In this document: in pieces, positions 51,396 to 61,676 of the stretch | Numbering within the stretch: the stretch's first letter is position 1 | How the letters are laid out: each line of letters opens with the position of its first letter | DNA from: Emiliania huxleyi CCMP1516 | Lineage: Eukaryota; Haptophyta; Isochrysidales; Noelaerhabdaceae | NCBI RefSeq assembly: GCF_000372725.1 | Contig: NW_005201080.1 | Coordinates: 132,872-196,871, forward strand | Length of the DNA stretch: 64,000 bases | Reading direction: 5' to 3' | The notes under the pieces: generated by a model | What the model saw: only the letters and a program-made list of their open reading frames with translations | What the model was told of the DNA's origin: nothing | The model's database searches: none | Program-made: the position numbers and the translations under genes

Positions 51396-53675
51396 TCAGC
51401 TGCGGTCGATGCTGAAGCAGCGCGAGAAGTGGACGACGTTGAGGCGTTGGTCCTTGATGTGCGCCTCCATCATCGGCTCCGAGGATGCGTGCCCGAGCCT
51501 GGCCGTCATCTCCTCGTACCTACGGTGGAGCGGTGGTCGCGCACACGTCACGGATGCGTCCTGCGCAACAGTCCAAGCCGCCACTTCGCGAGAGCGCCGC
51601 TGCGCGAGGGTGCAGATTGTGGCCATCGTGGCGGCGTCGCCGTAAAAGTAGGCGTCCGACCCCCACAGGTAGTCCTGCAGCGCCAGGTACGGCGAGCCGC
51701 CGCCGCACGCCTCGAGCGGCCGCGGGATGCACGACGGCCGCAGGTCGGGCCGGCCGCGGATCACATAGTCGGGTGCCGCCGCGCCGAGCGAGCGCACCAT
51801 CAGCTCGTGGCAGCGCTGCAGCATCGCCCACTGGTTGTAGAAGCGGCCGTCGTGCCCCTCGGCGTCCTCGCTCACCCACAGGCGCAAGTCGGCCAGCTCG
51901 ATGACCGCGCCGTCGGGGTAGCAACGCGCGAGTCGCTCCGTGTCCAGCGGCTCCTGCGCCGGAGGGGGAGGGTGGACGGATGCATGGGCGGCAAGTGCAG
52001 CGGCGGATAGGATGGGCGACGGCCACGTGGCGTCTTGCTCGTGTGTCGCAGCGTGTTGCCTCCGCGCAGCGGTCCGCCTCTTGCGAAAAGTTGTTGCCCA
52101 CCGCGCCGCGAATCGGCCAGACGTGCAGGAAGGCGCGCAGGTCGTAAGCGTCGGCGTAGCGCGCGAAGAAGTGTCTCCAGTGGGCCCCGTGGGCGTACGA
52201 GCGCACCAGCCCCGGCAGCAGCACCGCGACGAGCGGCCGCCGCCGCGGCTCAGCACGTCCCCCTCCCGCTCCCTCGCCCGCTCCCTCGCCCCCTCCCCCT
52301 CCCTCGCCCCCCCTTTCGCAAGGGTTGTCGTGCAGCCAGAGCTCGGCAGGGGAGTGCGGCCAGCGGGGCGCCCGCGTGAGTCGGTTCGAGTTGAGCCTGG
52401 GGTGCGAACAGCGTCGCCTCACGCCCTCTACTACGGCGGGCTGCGCGAGCGGCTCGCGTCGAACCGGAGGCAGCGCAGGCGCGGCGGCAGGGCGGGCGGC
52501 GCCTCCTCGAGCCGGTTGGCGGAGAGGCCGAGCTCCTACCCTCAATCTCGAAGCCGTCTCGAGGCCGTTGGCGAGGCCGTTGGCGAGGCCATTGGCGGGG
52601 AGGGGAGCGCCTCGCACGCGGCCAGCGCGTGCAGCCGCGCCGGCAGGCTGGCGAGCTGGTTGTCGTCGAGCAGGAGGTGGACGAGGGCCGCGCAGTCGCA
52701 GAGCCCGTCGGGCAGCGATGCGAGCCGGTTCGACGAGAGGCCTGCATGGAGACTGGCCCGAGAGGGCTCAGGGAAGGGTCTCGGGCAGAGGGTGCGAGCC
52801 GGTTCGGGGAGAGGCCGAGCGTGTGCAGGCCGCTCAGCAGGCCGACCGACGCGGGCAAGCAGTCGAGCAAGTTGCCTCCCGCCCACACCTCCGCCAGCAG
52901 CGACGCGTCGCCCAGCCGCTCCGGCAGCCGCGTCAGCCGGTTGCCGTCGACGCGCAGCGCCTGCAGCGCGCGCAGCCTGCCCAGCCCCTCGGGCAGGGCG
53001 GCGAGGCGGCAGTCCGAGGCGCGGAGCGAGCGGAGGCAGGCAAGGTCGCAGAGCGAGTCGGGGAGCGACTGCAGCTTCGAGCCCGAGACCTCGAGCTGCA
53101 GGAGGGTCGAGAGGGAGCCTGCAGCCGCGGCGGAGGCGAGGAGTGGACGGCACGTCCCCCTCTCCTCGACCAAGAGCGCGAGCGCGTGGCGCGCCCGCCT
53201 CCGCCGGCAGGGCGGTGAACTTTGCTTGAGCGAGGACGAGGGAGCGGAGCCGCGGCAAGCGGCACGCGGCGGGCGGAAGCGAGAGGAGGACGTTTTGCGC
53301 GAGGCCGAGGTCCTCCAGCTCGAGGCATGCTCCTGGAGGAGAGGCGCTCGAGATGGACGCACGCGCCGGTGGACGAGGGGAGGCGGAGAGGCGGATGATC
53401 TCGGCCACTCTCGGCCACTCTAGAGCCGTCGCGCCGAGGGAGGAGGGCAGGAGCGAGAGGCGGTTCTCCCCCAGCTGGAGGGTCCTCAGCTGGGTGAGGC
53501 CGGACAGGTCGGCGGGGAGGGAGGCGATGCGGTTGGCGCCGAGGCCGAGCGTCACCAGCTGGCCGAGCCGAGCGAAGGAGGCGGGGAGGGCGGTGAGGCG
53601 GTTCCCGTTGAGGTTGAGCGTCACGAGCCTAGGTAGGGGTGGTGAAGAGACACTGTTCTCTGAGGCTGAGCATCG

Positions 53676-53746
<71 letters not shown>

Positions 53747-53758
53747 GAGAGAGAGAGA

Positions 53759-53822
<64 letters not shown>

Positions 53823-54444
53823 GAGAGAGAGAGAGAGAGAGAGAGAGCCTGCGCAGCTGTCCGATGTCTTCCGGGAGAGTCGCCATGCGGTTGTCGGAGA
53901 GAGAGAGCGAAGAGAGGGAACCCCCGAGGCCGGCGCACAGCCCGTCGGGCAGGCCCGTCAGCGCGTTGTTGGTGGCGGCGACCGTGACCAGAGGGCAGCG
54001 GCCGACCGCTGCGGGCAGCGCTCGCAAGTCGTTCCGCGAGACGTAGAGCTCTGTGAGTGAGGCGCAGCCGCCGAGGCTATCGGGAAGCGCCGTGAGCCGG
54101 TTGTCCGATAGCCTCAGCGTGCGCAGCGCGCTGCACTGGCCGATCGACGGCGGCAAAGCCGCGAGCGTGTTTCCGCTGAGACCGAGGATCGCAAGCCGGT
54201 TGCAGAGGCCGATCTCCTCGGGCAGCGCGGCGATGTGGTTGGAGCCGGCCGCCAGCTCGGTGAGCGAGCCCGTCTCAAAGACAGGCGGTGGAAGCGACCG
54301 CAGGGCGTTGCCGGAGAGGCGGAGCATCTGCAAGCGATCGAGCCGGCCGTCGGCGAGGAACGGAGGGAGCTCGGTGAGGCCACGGCCGCTGCAGTCGAGC
54401 GCCGTGACGTTGCCGTCACCGTCTTGCTGGAGACCTCCGGGCAT
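51396..54444 (-). CDS. Leucine-rich-repeat protein fused to a C-terminal glycosyltransferase-like domain
   Basis: A minus-strand gene starting at the ATG before PGGLQQDGDG. Exon borders are only partly resolved. At least fifteen plant/bacterial-type LRRs follow one another (LQMLRLSGNALRSLPPPVFE; LAILGLSGNTLAALPPSIGQ; LVTLNLNGNRLTALPASFAR; LQALRVDGNRLTRLPERLGD), with the last near ELWLHDNPC. A (GA)n tract at 53679-53848 interrupts the array and must lie in an intron. After a Gly/Glu/Ala linker come RPLVAVLLPGLVRSYAHGAH, FYNQWAMLQRCHELM and DYVIRGRPDLRP, then DYLWGSDAYFYGDAATM. This resembles galactosyltransferase-like/DUF7796-type proteins, where the RxRPDL block is typical. No signal peptide is obvious. 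A recognition module joined to a sugar-transfer module is inferred. Two separate genes are possible but no break between them is seen. Confidence 0.75.
53679..53848 (+). repeat. (GA)n microsatellite in the LRR gene
   Basis: About 170 bp of ga repeats with a few gaggaa interruptions, between two LRR-coding stretches of the minus-strand gene, therefore intronic. The long Arg/Glu and Leu/Ser frames through it are artefacts. Confidence 0.95.
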
Positions 54445-54601
54445 AGCGGTAGAGGAGGAGGAAGTAGGACGGCACTGTCCGCCGGCTCAGCCACGGCAAG
54501 AGCACCACGGCGCGATACCTGGTAGCCCCTCGTCGAGGATGTTGCGTGGTGTGGTGGTGGGGCGTGGGCGGGGGGGGGGGGGGGCGCTGCTGTTAGATCT
54601 A

Positions 54602-54976
<375 letters not shown>

Positions 54977-55054
54977 ACATCTACATCTACCTCCGGTCCA
55001 CACGGGTACTCCCGTGCTAGGACAAGAAGGCCCCACTGCGGCGCCGGGCTCGGA

Positions 55055-57387
55055 ATGGCGGCCGAGAAGCACCCGCTCGATGACGTGGCAAAGGGCAAGG
55101 TTGAGCTGCCAAAGGCAGGCGCCGGGCTGGTGATCGTCGTCACTAGCGTCTACAACGGCCGCCCTCCGGAGAACGCGATCAAGTTCGACGAATGGCTCGA
55201 GACACCGGCCGCTGAGGCTGCGCTCGCCGGTGTGCGATATGGCGTCTTTGGGTGCGGCAACAAGCAGTGGGCGGCGACTTTCATGAAGTTCCCCGCGCGC
55301 GTGCACGAGCGATTTGAGGCGCTTGGCGTCTGCCACTCTTCCTACGCGCGGCAATCGCGTTTCTTGACGCGGCTACTTGCGAACAGGCGCTCGGCGGGCT
55401 GCCACTGGTGCCGATGGGAGAGGGGGACATGGATGGCGGCGAGGTGGAGTTCAATTACACGCGCTGGCAGGTCTCGGCGGTGGTGTCGCTGCTGCAGGCG
55501 TACGGCGCGCCGATCCCAGACGCGATCAAGGATTCCATGTGACATCCGCGGCAGCCGTGGAGGGTCGCCTGTCCAGGACACGGGCATGACCCGACCGAAT
55601 CACGTCCGGCAGGTATCCGCAGCTGCCAGAGTATGATATGATGCTATACCTCGGCAAGAAGGTTGAGCGATGCCCACGGGGGACGGACATTGTGAGCCGC
55701 GTCGCTTCACGAGCACTGCCGTGAATAGGCGGAGGAGATCCCGCGGGAAGTTGTGCTGCAAAACGTGAAGACTGCGGAGAAGCGCGCGCGCTCCAAGTTC
55801 CTCGCCGACAGCAAAGCTTTTTTCGCCGAGGTTTCAGACACTCCAGATACTGTGATCACTGCAACATAGACAGCACGCGGCGGTGTCTCAGCTGCTAGCA
55901 CACTGGTTCGTCAGGTCGCCGTCAATCGCGAGCTGGTGGCGAGCCGCGAGTCGGCGAGCGCCGCCGGCCGATCGACCCGCCATGTCGAGGTACGTGGCCG
56001 AGCGCCTCCGGCGGCTCGCCGAGCGACGGGGACACGCTTGGTTGACTCATTAGTCGAGGGTGGTAGGTCGACCTGCCCGAAGGCATCACCTACACCGCTG
56101 GAGACCACCTCGGCATCGTTGGGGCCAACCCTGACGCGGCCAGCCTCGCAGATCTCGACCGCCGGCGGGCTCCCCTTCATGTGTACGCCGACGCGTCCGA
56201 TGCGTCGAATAGGTCGTTTTTGCGCACCTCGATCGGCTCGGGCTCCCGCGGGACGGCGTTGTGAGGCTTGAGCACGCGGCGGGCCAGGATCAGTCACACT
56301 TGCCTCTCGGCCGCCCCCTCCCCATCTTCAACGTCCTCGCATTCTACTTCGAGCTGCAGCAGCCGGCAACGCGCTCGCAACTCCACGCGCTCGTCAAGCA
56401 CGCCTCCAAGGAGTCGGAGGCGGCGCACCTGTCAAAGCTCGCCGAGTTTGGCGCGGACAACACCGGCGAGGTGTCCGAGGACCGGGCAACCCTCTATGAG
56501 CAGTATATCCTCGCGGAGAGGCGTCGCACCCCTGCAAGCGAGAATGGCTAGCCCGGACAACACGTCTTAGGCCATTGTCGCTCGCGAGTAGGCGCACGCT
56601 GCTCGAGGTGTTGCAAGAGCACCCGTCGGTGAGCGTGCCCGCGGGGACCTTCATCGGCATGCTCCCGCCGATGAAGCCGCGCTACTACTCCATCTCCTCG
56701 TCGCCCAAGCACTTGCCGGGCAAGTGCAGTATCTCCGTCTCCGTCGTGCAAGGTCGCAGCCCGACGGGCAGGCAGCACTTGGGCGTCTGCTCCAACTATC
56801 TCAAGGCTCAGACCCTCAAGAAGCCCTACCCGACCTCTGTCTACCCCTCAAACAACCTTGGCCCCGAGGGCTACGGCATGCCGACTGTGGCCTTCGTCAA
56901 GGACACGGGCTCTTCCTTCCGGCTGCCCGCCGGCGATGCTCCCATCATCATGGTCGGACCAGGCACCGGCGTCGCGCCAATGCGCGGCTTCATCCAGGAC
57001 CGCGTTGCCGACGGCAAGACGGAGAACGTGCTATTTTTCGGCTGCCGCGACGAGTCCGACTTCATCTATAAGGAGGAGCTGCAGGCGTGGGAGGCGGCGG
57101 GCTCGCTCAAGCTCTTCGTTGCCTTCTCGCGCAAGCCGGGCACGCCAAAGACGTATGTGCAGCACCTCGTCGCGCAGGAAAAGGCGCTGATGACGGAGCT
57201 AATCAAGAAGGGCGCGCATGTCTATGTGTGCGGCGACGCCTCGAAGATGGCGCCCGACGTGCGCGCGACCCTCTCGCGCGTGCTAGTGGACGCCGGCCTC
57301 GACGATGGCTTCGAGGGCGGTCCGGTCGAGAAGCTGCGCGCCGCAGGCCGGTATTGCGAGGACGTCTGGGCCGCTCAGTCAGTGTAG
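55055..57387 (+). pseudogene. Remnant of a CYP102/BM3-type NADPH-P450 reductase
   Basis: The order of a flavodoxin-FAD-NADPH reductase is visible but in several frames with stops in the middle. At 55055-55340 the second half of an FMN domain is seen: LVIVVTSVYNGRPPENAIKF and YGVFGCGNKQWAATFMKFPA, close to the CYP102 reductase pattern. The first half, with the FMN phosphate loop, is missing. At 55600-56560 pieces of the FAD/connecting domain appear (LPLGRPLPIFNVLAFYFELQ; ATRSQLHALVKHASKESEAA). From 56575 an open frame of 270 codons is well kept: FIGMLPPMKPRYYSISSSP, IIMVGPGTGVAPMRGFIQDR, AHVYVCGDASKMAPDV, ending YCEDVWAAQSV. No P450 domain precedes it. Introns could explain a few frame changes but not the missing start. 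It is probably a decayed gene; the intact C-terminal half could be young or still read. Confidence 0.75.
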
Positions 57388-57844
57388 GGAGCGCAGAGGC
57401 GCGAGCCACGATGCGTGCGCACGCGTCGCCCAGGTCTGCGATGCTTGCTTGAGCGGCGCCAGCGCCAACTTGCGGAAAGGATAGGCAGCAAATGGGAAGG
57501 GCGCCACGAGCGGCAGGGAGCGAGTAAGTATAGTGGCACAGGGGAGAGCCTCGAGAGCCAGCGAGGCAGAGCCAGAGGGAGTGCAAGACCAAGTGCGAAG
57601 TGGGGCAGGGTCTTGTGGACCATTCGGCACTCATTTTTTGACTGTTTTTGACACCTCGAAGAGATTTTCACATAAACAAGTACAACAGTTCCACATATCA
57701 CACATATGGGGGTTTATCCGACATGGCACGACGCTGTGGCACGCAGGCTCGGGACTCAGTCTTGCGCTCGGCTCCCGGCTGAGCTGTCTACGGGCGCCAC
57801 GCGCTCCCCTGACCGCTCTCTGTTTGCTGTGCTGCGTTCCCGAT
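57388..57844. other. Convergent intergenic region
   Basis: 3' flanks of the reductase remnant and the phosphate transporter. No gene recognised. Confidence 0.45.
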
Positions 57845-59749
57845 TCACGCCGCCTCCCGTCGTACTCTCGCCTCCGCCGTCGCATTGGCAGGCACAGTCA
57901 AGAAGGCCGCACCAAGGCCGCCCTCTATTGGGGCGGCACTGGCGCCCCCGTTGTTGTCCTCCTCCCGAGCCGTCGCCGCGCCTTCCATCGCGATGCCGCG
58001 CCGGTCCTCCACAAAGCCATAGGTGAGCGCAAAGCCGGCGAGCGAGACGGCGGCGCACGCGAGCATCGTCCAGCGCAGGCCGGCCGCCGGCCCCCACGCC
58101 GCAGAGATGCCGTCCTTCATCGGCTTGAAGGCGGAGGAGCCGAGCGTCGCACCGAGCTTGCCCATGGCGGCCGAGAAGCCGTTGAGGGTCGTCCGCACCT
58201 CGGGCGGGAAGGTCTCGGACGGCAGGATGAAGGTGGTCGAGTTGGGGCCAAAGTTGGAGAAGAAGAAGGTGAGCCCGTACAGGAGCAGCATGGCGACGCG
58301 GCCGCCCGCGCCCGCGCTCTCGAGGCTGTCGTACGCAAGGCCGAGCGCGGCAAAGGCGGCGGCCATGCAGGCGAAACCTTGCAGCTGGATGCGGCGACGG
58401 CCGACCCGGTCCATCAGCCAGACGGAGACGTAGTAGCCGGGGAGGCCAATCGCCGCCACCACCGCCATCTGCGCGCAGAGGTTGTGCGCGAGGTCGCCCT
58501 GCAGCGGCGGCGCGTCGCCGGCCGCCGCCTGGACAGCGCGGGATCCGGACGAGGTGAGCCGAGATGCGCCGAGATGCGCCGAGATGCGCCGAGATGCGCC
58601 GAGATGCGCCGAGATGCGCCGAGATGCGCCGCCTGGTCGACGTGGAAGACGGAGGAGAGGACGGTCGGCTGGAAGAGCGAGTTGCCGTAAAAGGTGATGT
58701 CGAAGAGGAACCAGCCGCCCGCGGTGCCGAGGAGCTTGGACCAGTACTTTCGCTGGCGCAGCGTCGACAGCAAGGTGGAGGAGGGGCCCGCCGGCCGCCC
58801 CGCCTCGGCGCGCAGGGCTGCGATGGGCGCCGACATCCGCTCGTCGGCGGTGTGCCGCGCGCCTCCGCCCTGCCCGCCCCGCCCCTCGCCCATGCACGGG
58901 ACGAGGAGGAGGCCGGGGAGGGCGCCGAGGGCGAGGGCGAGCCTCCAGGCGAGGCCTGGATCTGCGCCGCCCGAGCCGGTGGCGGGGACGCCGAAGACGG
59001 CGAGGAGGGCCCACGACACGAGAGGCGCCGCCAGGTTGGCGACGCCCTGCATCGAAAAGACAAGCGACGCGTTCCGGCCGCGCTCCGCGTTGCTCGACGA
59101 CCTGCCGGCGGAGGTGCGTGAGCGTTCAGCGAAGAGGCGCGTCGTCTCCAGCCCGGCCTTGGTGTGTGCGTGGTGTCGGCCTAAGCGCGGTGGTGTGTGC
59201 TTGTGCGTCGACTGCGGTGTGCGTGTGATCTTGGCGCGGGTCATAGCGGGAGGGGTCAGAGAGCGCTCGGGTGCGCGGCTTGCGGGACTCAGCCGCGGCC
59301 TCAGCCTCCGCCCGGTGGAGACGGCAGGAGCTCGCGGCGGGATGGGGACGGTGCACGCACTCGGTGGCGATTGTCGCGGAGAGCGGGTACACGCCGCCGA
59401 CGCCGACGCCGAGCACGAACCGCGAGAGCGCCAGAAAGGTGAGCACCGACGAGCTATCGCCTCCGAGCGGTACCGCCGCGGCCGAGATGGTCGCGCCGAA
59501 GAGCGAGAGCGCCATCGTGAGGCGGAGCGCGGCGCTCCGGCCGACGCAGTCGCCAATGTAGCCAAACGTGAGCTGGCCAAGGATGGCACCCACGAGCACC
59601 GCTGTCGATGCCGCCTCCACCTGCGCCGAGCAGGCGTCGGCGCCGCCGCAATACTGGTACGCAATTGTGACGTGCGAGACGTTGATGATGACCAGGTTGT
59701 AGGCGGTCGAAAGGTTGGAGATTGCCGAGATGAGGAGCTTGCGGTTCAT
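57845..59749 (-). CDS. Phosphate:H+ symporter-like major facilitator (PHO84/PHT1 type)
   Basis: A minus-strand gene from the ATG before NRKLLISAIS, with about three exons separated by short introns; exact borders are not all resolved. The first part gives LSTAYNLVIINVSHVTIAY, GQLTFGYIGDCVGRSAAL (the MFS G-x-x-x-D-x-x-G-R-x loop) and VLGVGVGGVYPLSATIATE, which matches the PHO84/PHT1 signature GIGGDYPLSATI. The second exon gives ASLVFSMQGVANLAAPLV and WFLFDITFYGNSLFQPTVL, also typical of phosphate symporters. After an intron holding a 10-bp repeat come LPGYYVSVWLMDRVGRRRIQ and NFGPNSTTFILPSETFPPEV, with R-T-T-x-N-G-F-S-A-A-x-G-K-x-G. About 12 membrane helices. The signature position GGDYP reads GGVYP, so the charged residue tied to proton coupling in PHT1 is absent here. 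Confidence 0.85.
58561..58630 (+). repeat. 10-bp tandem repeat (gagatgcgcc), seven units
   Basis: Seven perfect units, lying between the exon ending VFHVDQ and the exon starting near LQGDLAHNL of the transporter gene, so most likely within an intron that begins with a GC donor. Confidence 0.95.
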
Positions 59750-59885
59750 CGCGCTGTCGCGCTGTCGCAGGCGGGCTTCGCTGTCGCAGGCGGGCTGCCA
59801 AGATAACCGGGGGTGGGAGTGGGAAGTTTGAAGACCACTGCAAGCTACCTCGTGCTTCATGTGTGCGCCCATCCTGATCTCTCCC

Positions 59886-61022
59886 CTACAACCCATGGTA
59901 CTGCGCCCCGCTCCTCGCTCTCGCCCGCAAGGCACCAAACTTGGGCGCCTCCCCCACCATCACCTGCACGAGGCCTCTCTGCGGGTCCGGGTGCGCAAAG
60001 GCGACGCCGCACGACTGCAGGAAGAGGCCGCCGCTGGCCCGGACCGGCGGCAGCGCCTCCGCCCCCCCTCGCGAGCGGCGCGCCGCCGCAGCGTGTCCCC
60101 AGTACAAGTCGTCGCCGACGATCGGGCAGCCCAGGCCGGCGGCGTGCAGGCGTAGCTGGTGGGTTCGCCCCGTGAGCGGCGACATGCGGACCCACGAGAG
60201 GTGGCCCCACTGCGCGTGCGGCGTCACAGAGAGCACCTCGAGGGTCGACGCCGCAGGCTGGCCCTGCAGCGGCGCGCGGATCTCGAGGCGGCCGCCACAG
60301 GCCTGGTCGATGGGCGGGCGGCCGACCAGCAGCGCGTGGTACACCTTCGCCACCTCGCGGGCGGCGAACTGTCGGCCGAGCTCGACGGCGGCGCTCCTCG
60401 TTTTCGCAACCAGGCAGAGGCCGGAGACGGGCACGTCGAGCCGGTGCAGGGCCAGCGGCAGCGGCAGCGCGTCGGGAGCGTCGCGCGGCGGAGGGGACAG
60501 CTCCGCCGTCAGGGCGTCCTCGAGCGCAGCGAACTTCGCGTTGCTGCCCGCCTTGGTGTGGATGCCCGGCGGCTTGAAGACGACCGCGACGGCCTCATCC
60601 TCGTGGAGCACCCGCAGGCCCTGGGAGCGCAGGTGCTCGACAAAGCGGGCCCGCGCGTGCAGCCGCTTTTCTGACGGCCTCGCGGCGGCGGGCGGCTGCA
60701 GCTGCAGCACGTCGCCCTGCTGCACCCGCCGCGACTTCTCCACCGCCAGCCCGTTGACGAGGAGGTCTCCCCGCCTGACGGCGTGCTCGGCCTGAGACTT
60801 TGTCCCGAGTGGCGCGAACCGCGATCCACCGACGCGGGTGAGCCGCGCGCCGGACTCATCCTCCGTGACGGTGTGGTGCAGCCGCGGCGGCGGCCGATCA
60901 GAGTGCCAGGCGAGCATCGCACTCACGATCGCCGGGTCGTGGGTGTCAGGGCAGGTCTTGGCGAGAAGCCGCGGCGGTGGCGCTCTCAGAAGTGTCGGGG
61001 CGGCGAGAAGCGGCGCGGGCAT
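59886..61022 (-). CDS. RluA-type pseudouridine synthase with S4 domain
   Basis: A single-exon frame of 378 codons from the ATG before PAPLLAAPTL. An in-frame ATG lies further upstream (61277), but the extra part has no family features. The N-terminus (LLAAPTLLRAPPPRLLAKTC) could be a plastid or mitochondrial transit peptide. An S4-like RNA-binding segment follows (EHAVRRGDLLVNGLAVEKSR; VQQGDVLQLQPP), then the catalytic domain: VVFKPPGIHTKAGSN, the active-site HRLDVPVSGLCLVAKT with its aspartate, and SPLTGRTHQLRLHAAGLGCP with IVGDDLYWG. The family makes pseudouridine in rRNA and tRNA. Members with an S4 domain usually act on rRNA; the exact site is unknown. The stop is at 59886. Confidence 0.92.
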   Translation of the reverse strand: MPAPLLAAPTLLRAPPPRLLAKTCPDTHDPAIVSAMLAWHSDRPPPRLHHTVTEDESGARLTRVGGSRFAPLGTKSQAEHAVRRGDLLVNGLAVEKSRRVQQGDVLQLQPPAAARPSEKRLHARARFVEHLRSQGLRVLHEDEAVAVVFKPPGIHTKAGSNAKFAALEDALTAELSPPPRDAPDALPLPLALHRLDVPVSGLCLVAKTRSAAVELGRQFAAREVAKVYHALLVGRPPIDQACGGRLEIRAPLQGQPAASTLEVLSVTPHAQWGHLSWVRMSPLTGRTHQLRLHAAGLGCPIVGDDLYWGHAAAARRSRGGAEALPPVRASGGLFLQSCGVAFAHPDPQRGLVQVMVGEAPKFGALRARARSGAQYHGL

Positions 61023-61676
61023 CGCGCGGCAAGTTTCTTTTTCCCTTTCGGCCAGGAAGACGACTTCGCTGCTCCTTGCACCGCGTGCAAGCGCACGCGC
61101 CACACTTCGACGCGTCCAAGTAAACGCGACCGTCCTCCTCCTCATCCTCGTCGTCGTCTCCGTTCCACTCCTCATCCGAGCAAACAATCTCTCTCTCTCT
61201 CTCTCATCCGAGCTGTCGTCCGGCGCCGCCACCTTGAGCCGGTCCGGCATCGCGGCGCGGCTCTCGCGACGCGCCATGATGCGAGCGGCCGATGTATCCA
61301 GCTCCTCCCCGGCCTCGCCGCCCCGGGGCTCATCCTTCAGCTGGGGTGAAACGGATGAGCGCGCCCTTACGGCGCCCTTACGCCCTTAAACCGGACCCTT
61401 TGCCACTTCCCCCACCCGCTAGTTTTTTTCTTTCTTTCGAAATTCATCGAGGATGTACATGTACGTACTTATAGCTTACTGGGAGAAAAGAGAGAGGGGG
61501 TTGTGTTCTCTAGGCCCCTAAGGATGTATGACTTGGAGCACTTGGAGTGCAGTCAGTAACCGCACATCCAGGGCCGGGGAGCTCAGGCGTGATTTATTTG
61601 TTTTTGTTTTGACTAGCGCGCGCACGACTTATGTCGGCCGTGGAAAAATCTCTCTGTCACCTTCCGCACGAAATTC
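61023..61676. other. Divergent intergenic region with a 53-bp dispersed repeat
   Basis: Between the pseudouridine synthase (-) and the ankyrin-exonuclease gene (+). 61530-61582 is the second copy of the repeat at 10606-10658. 61640-61655 (gaaaaatctctctgtc) resembles the terminal motif of the repeats at 21168 and 47640. No gene recognised. Confidence 0.6.
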
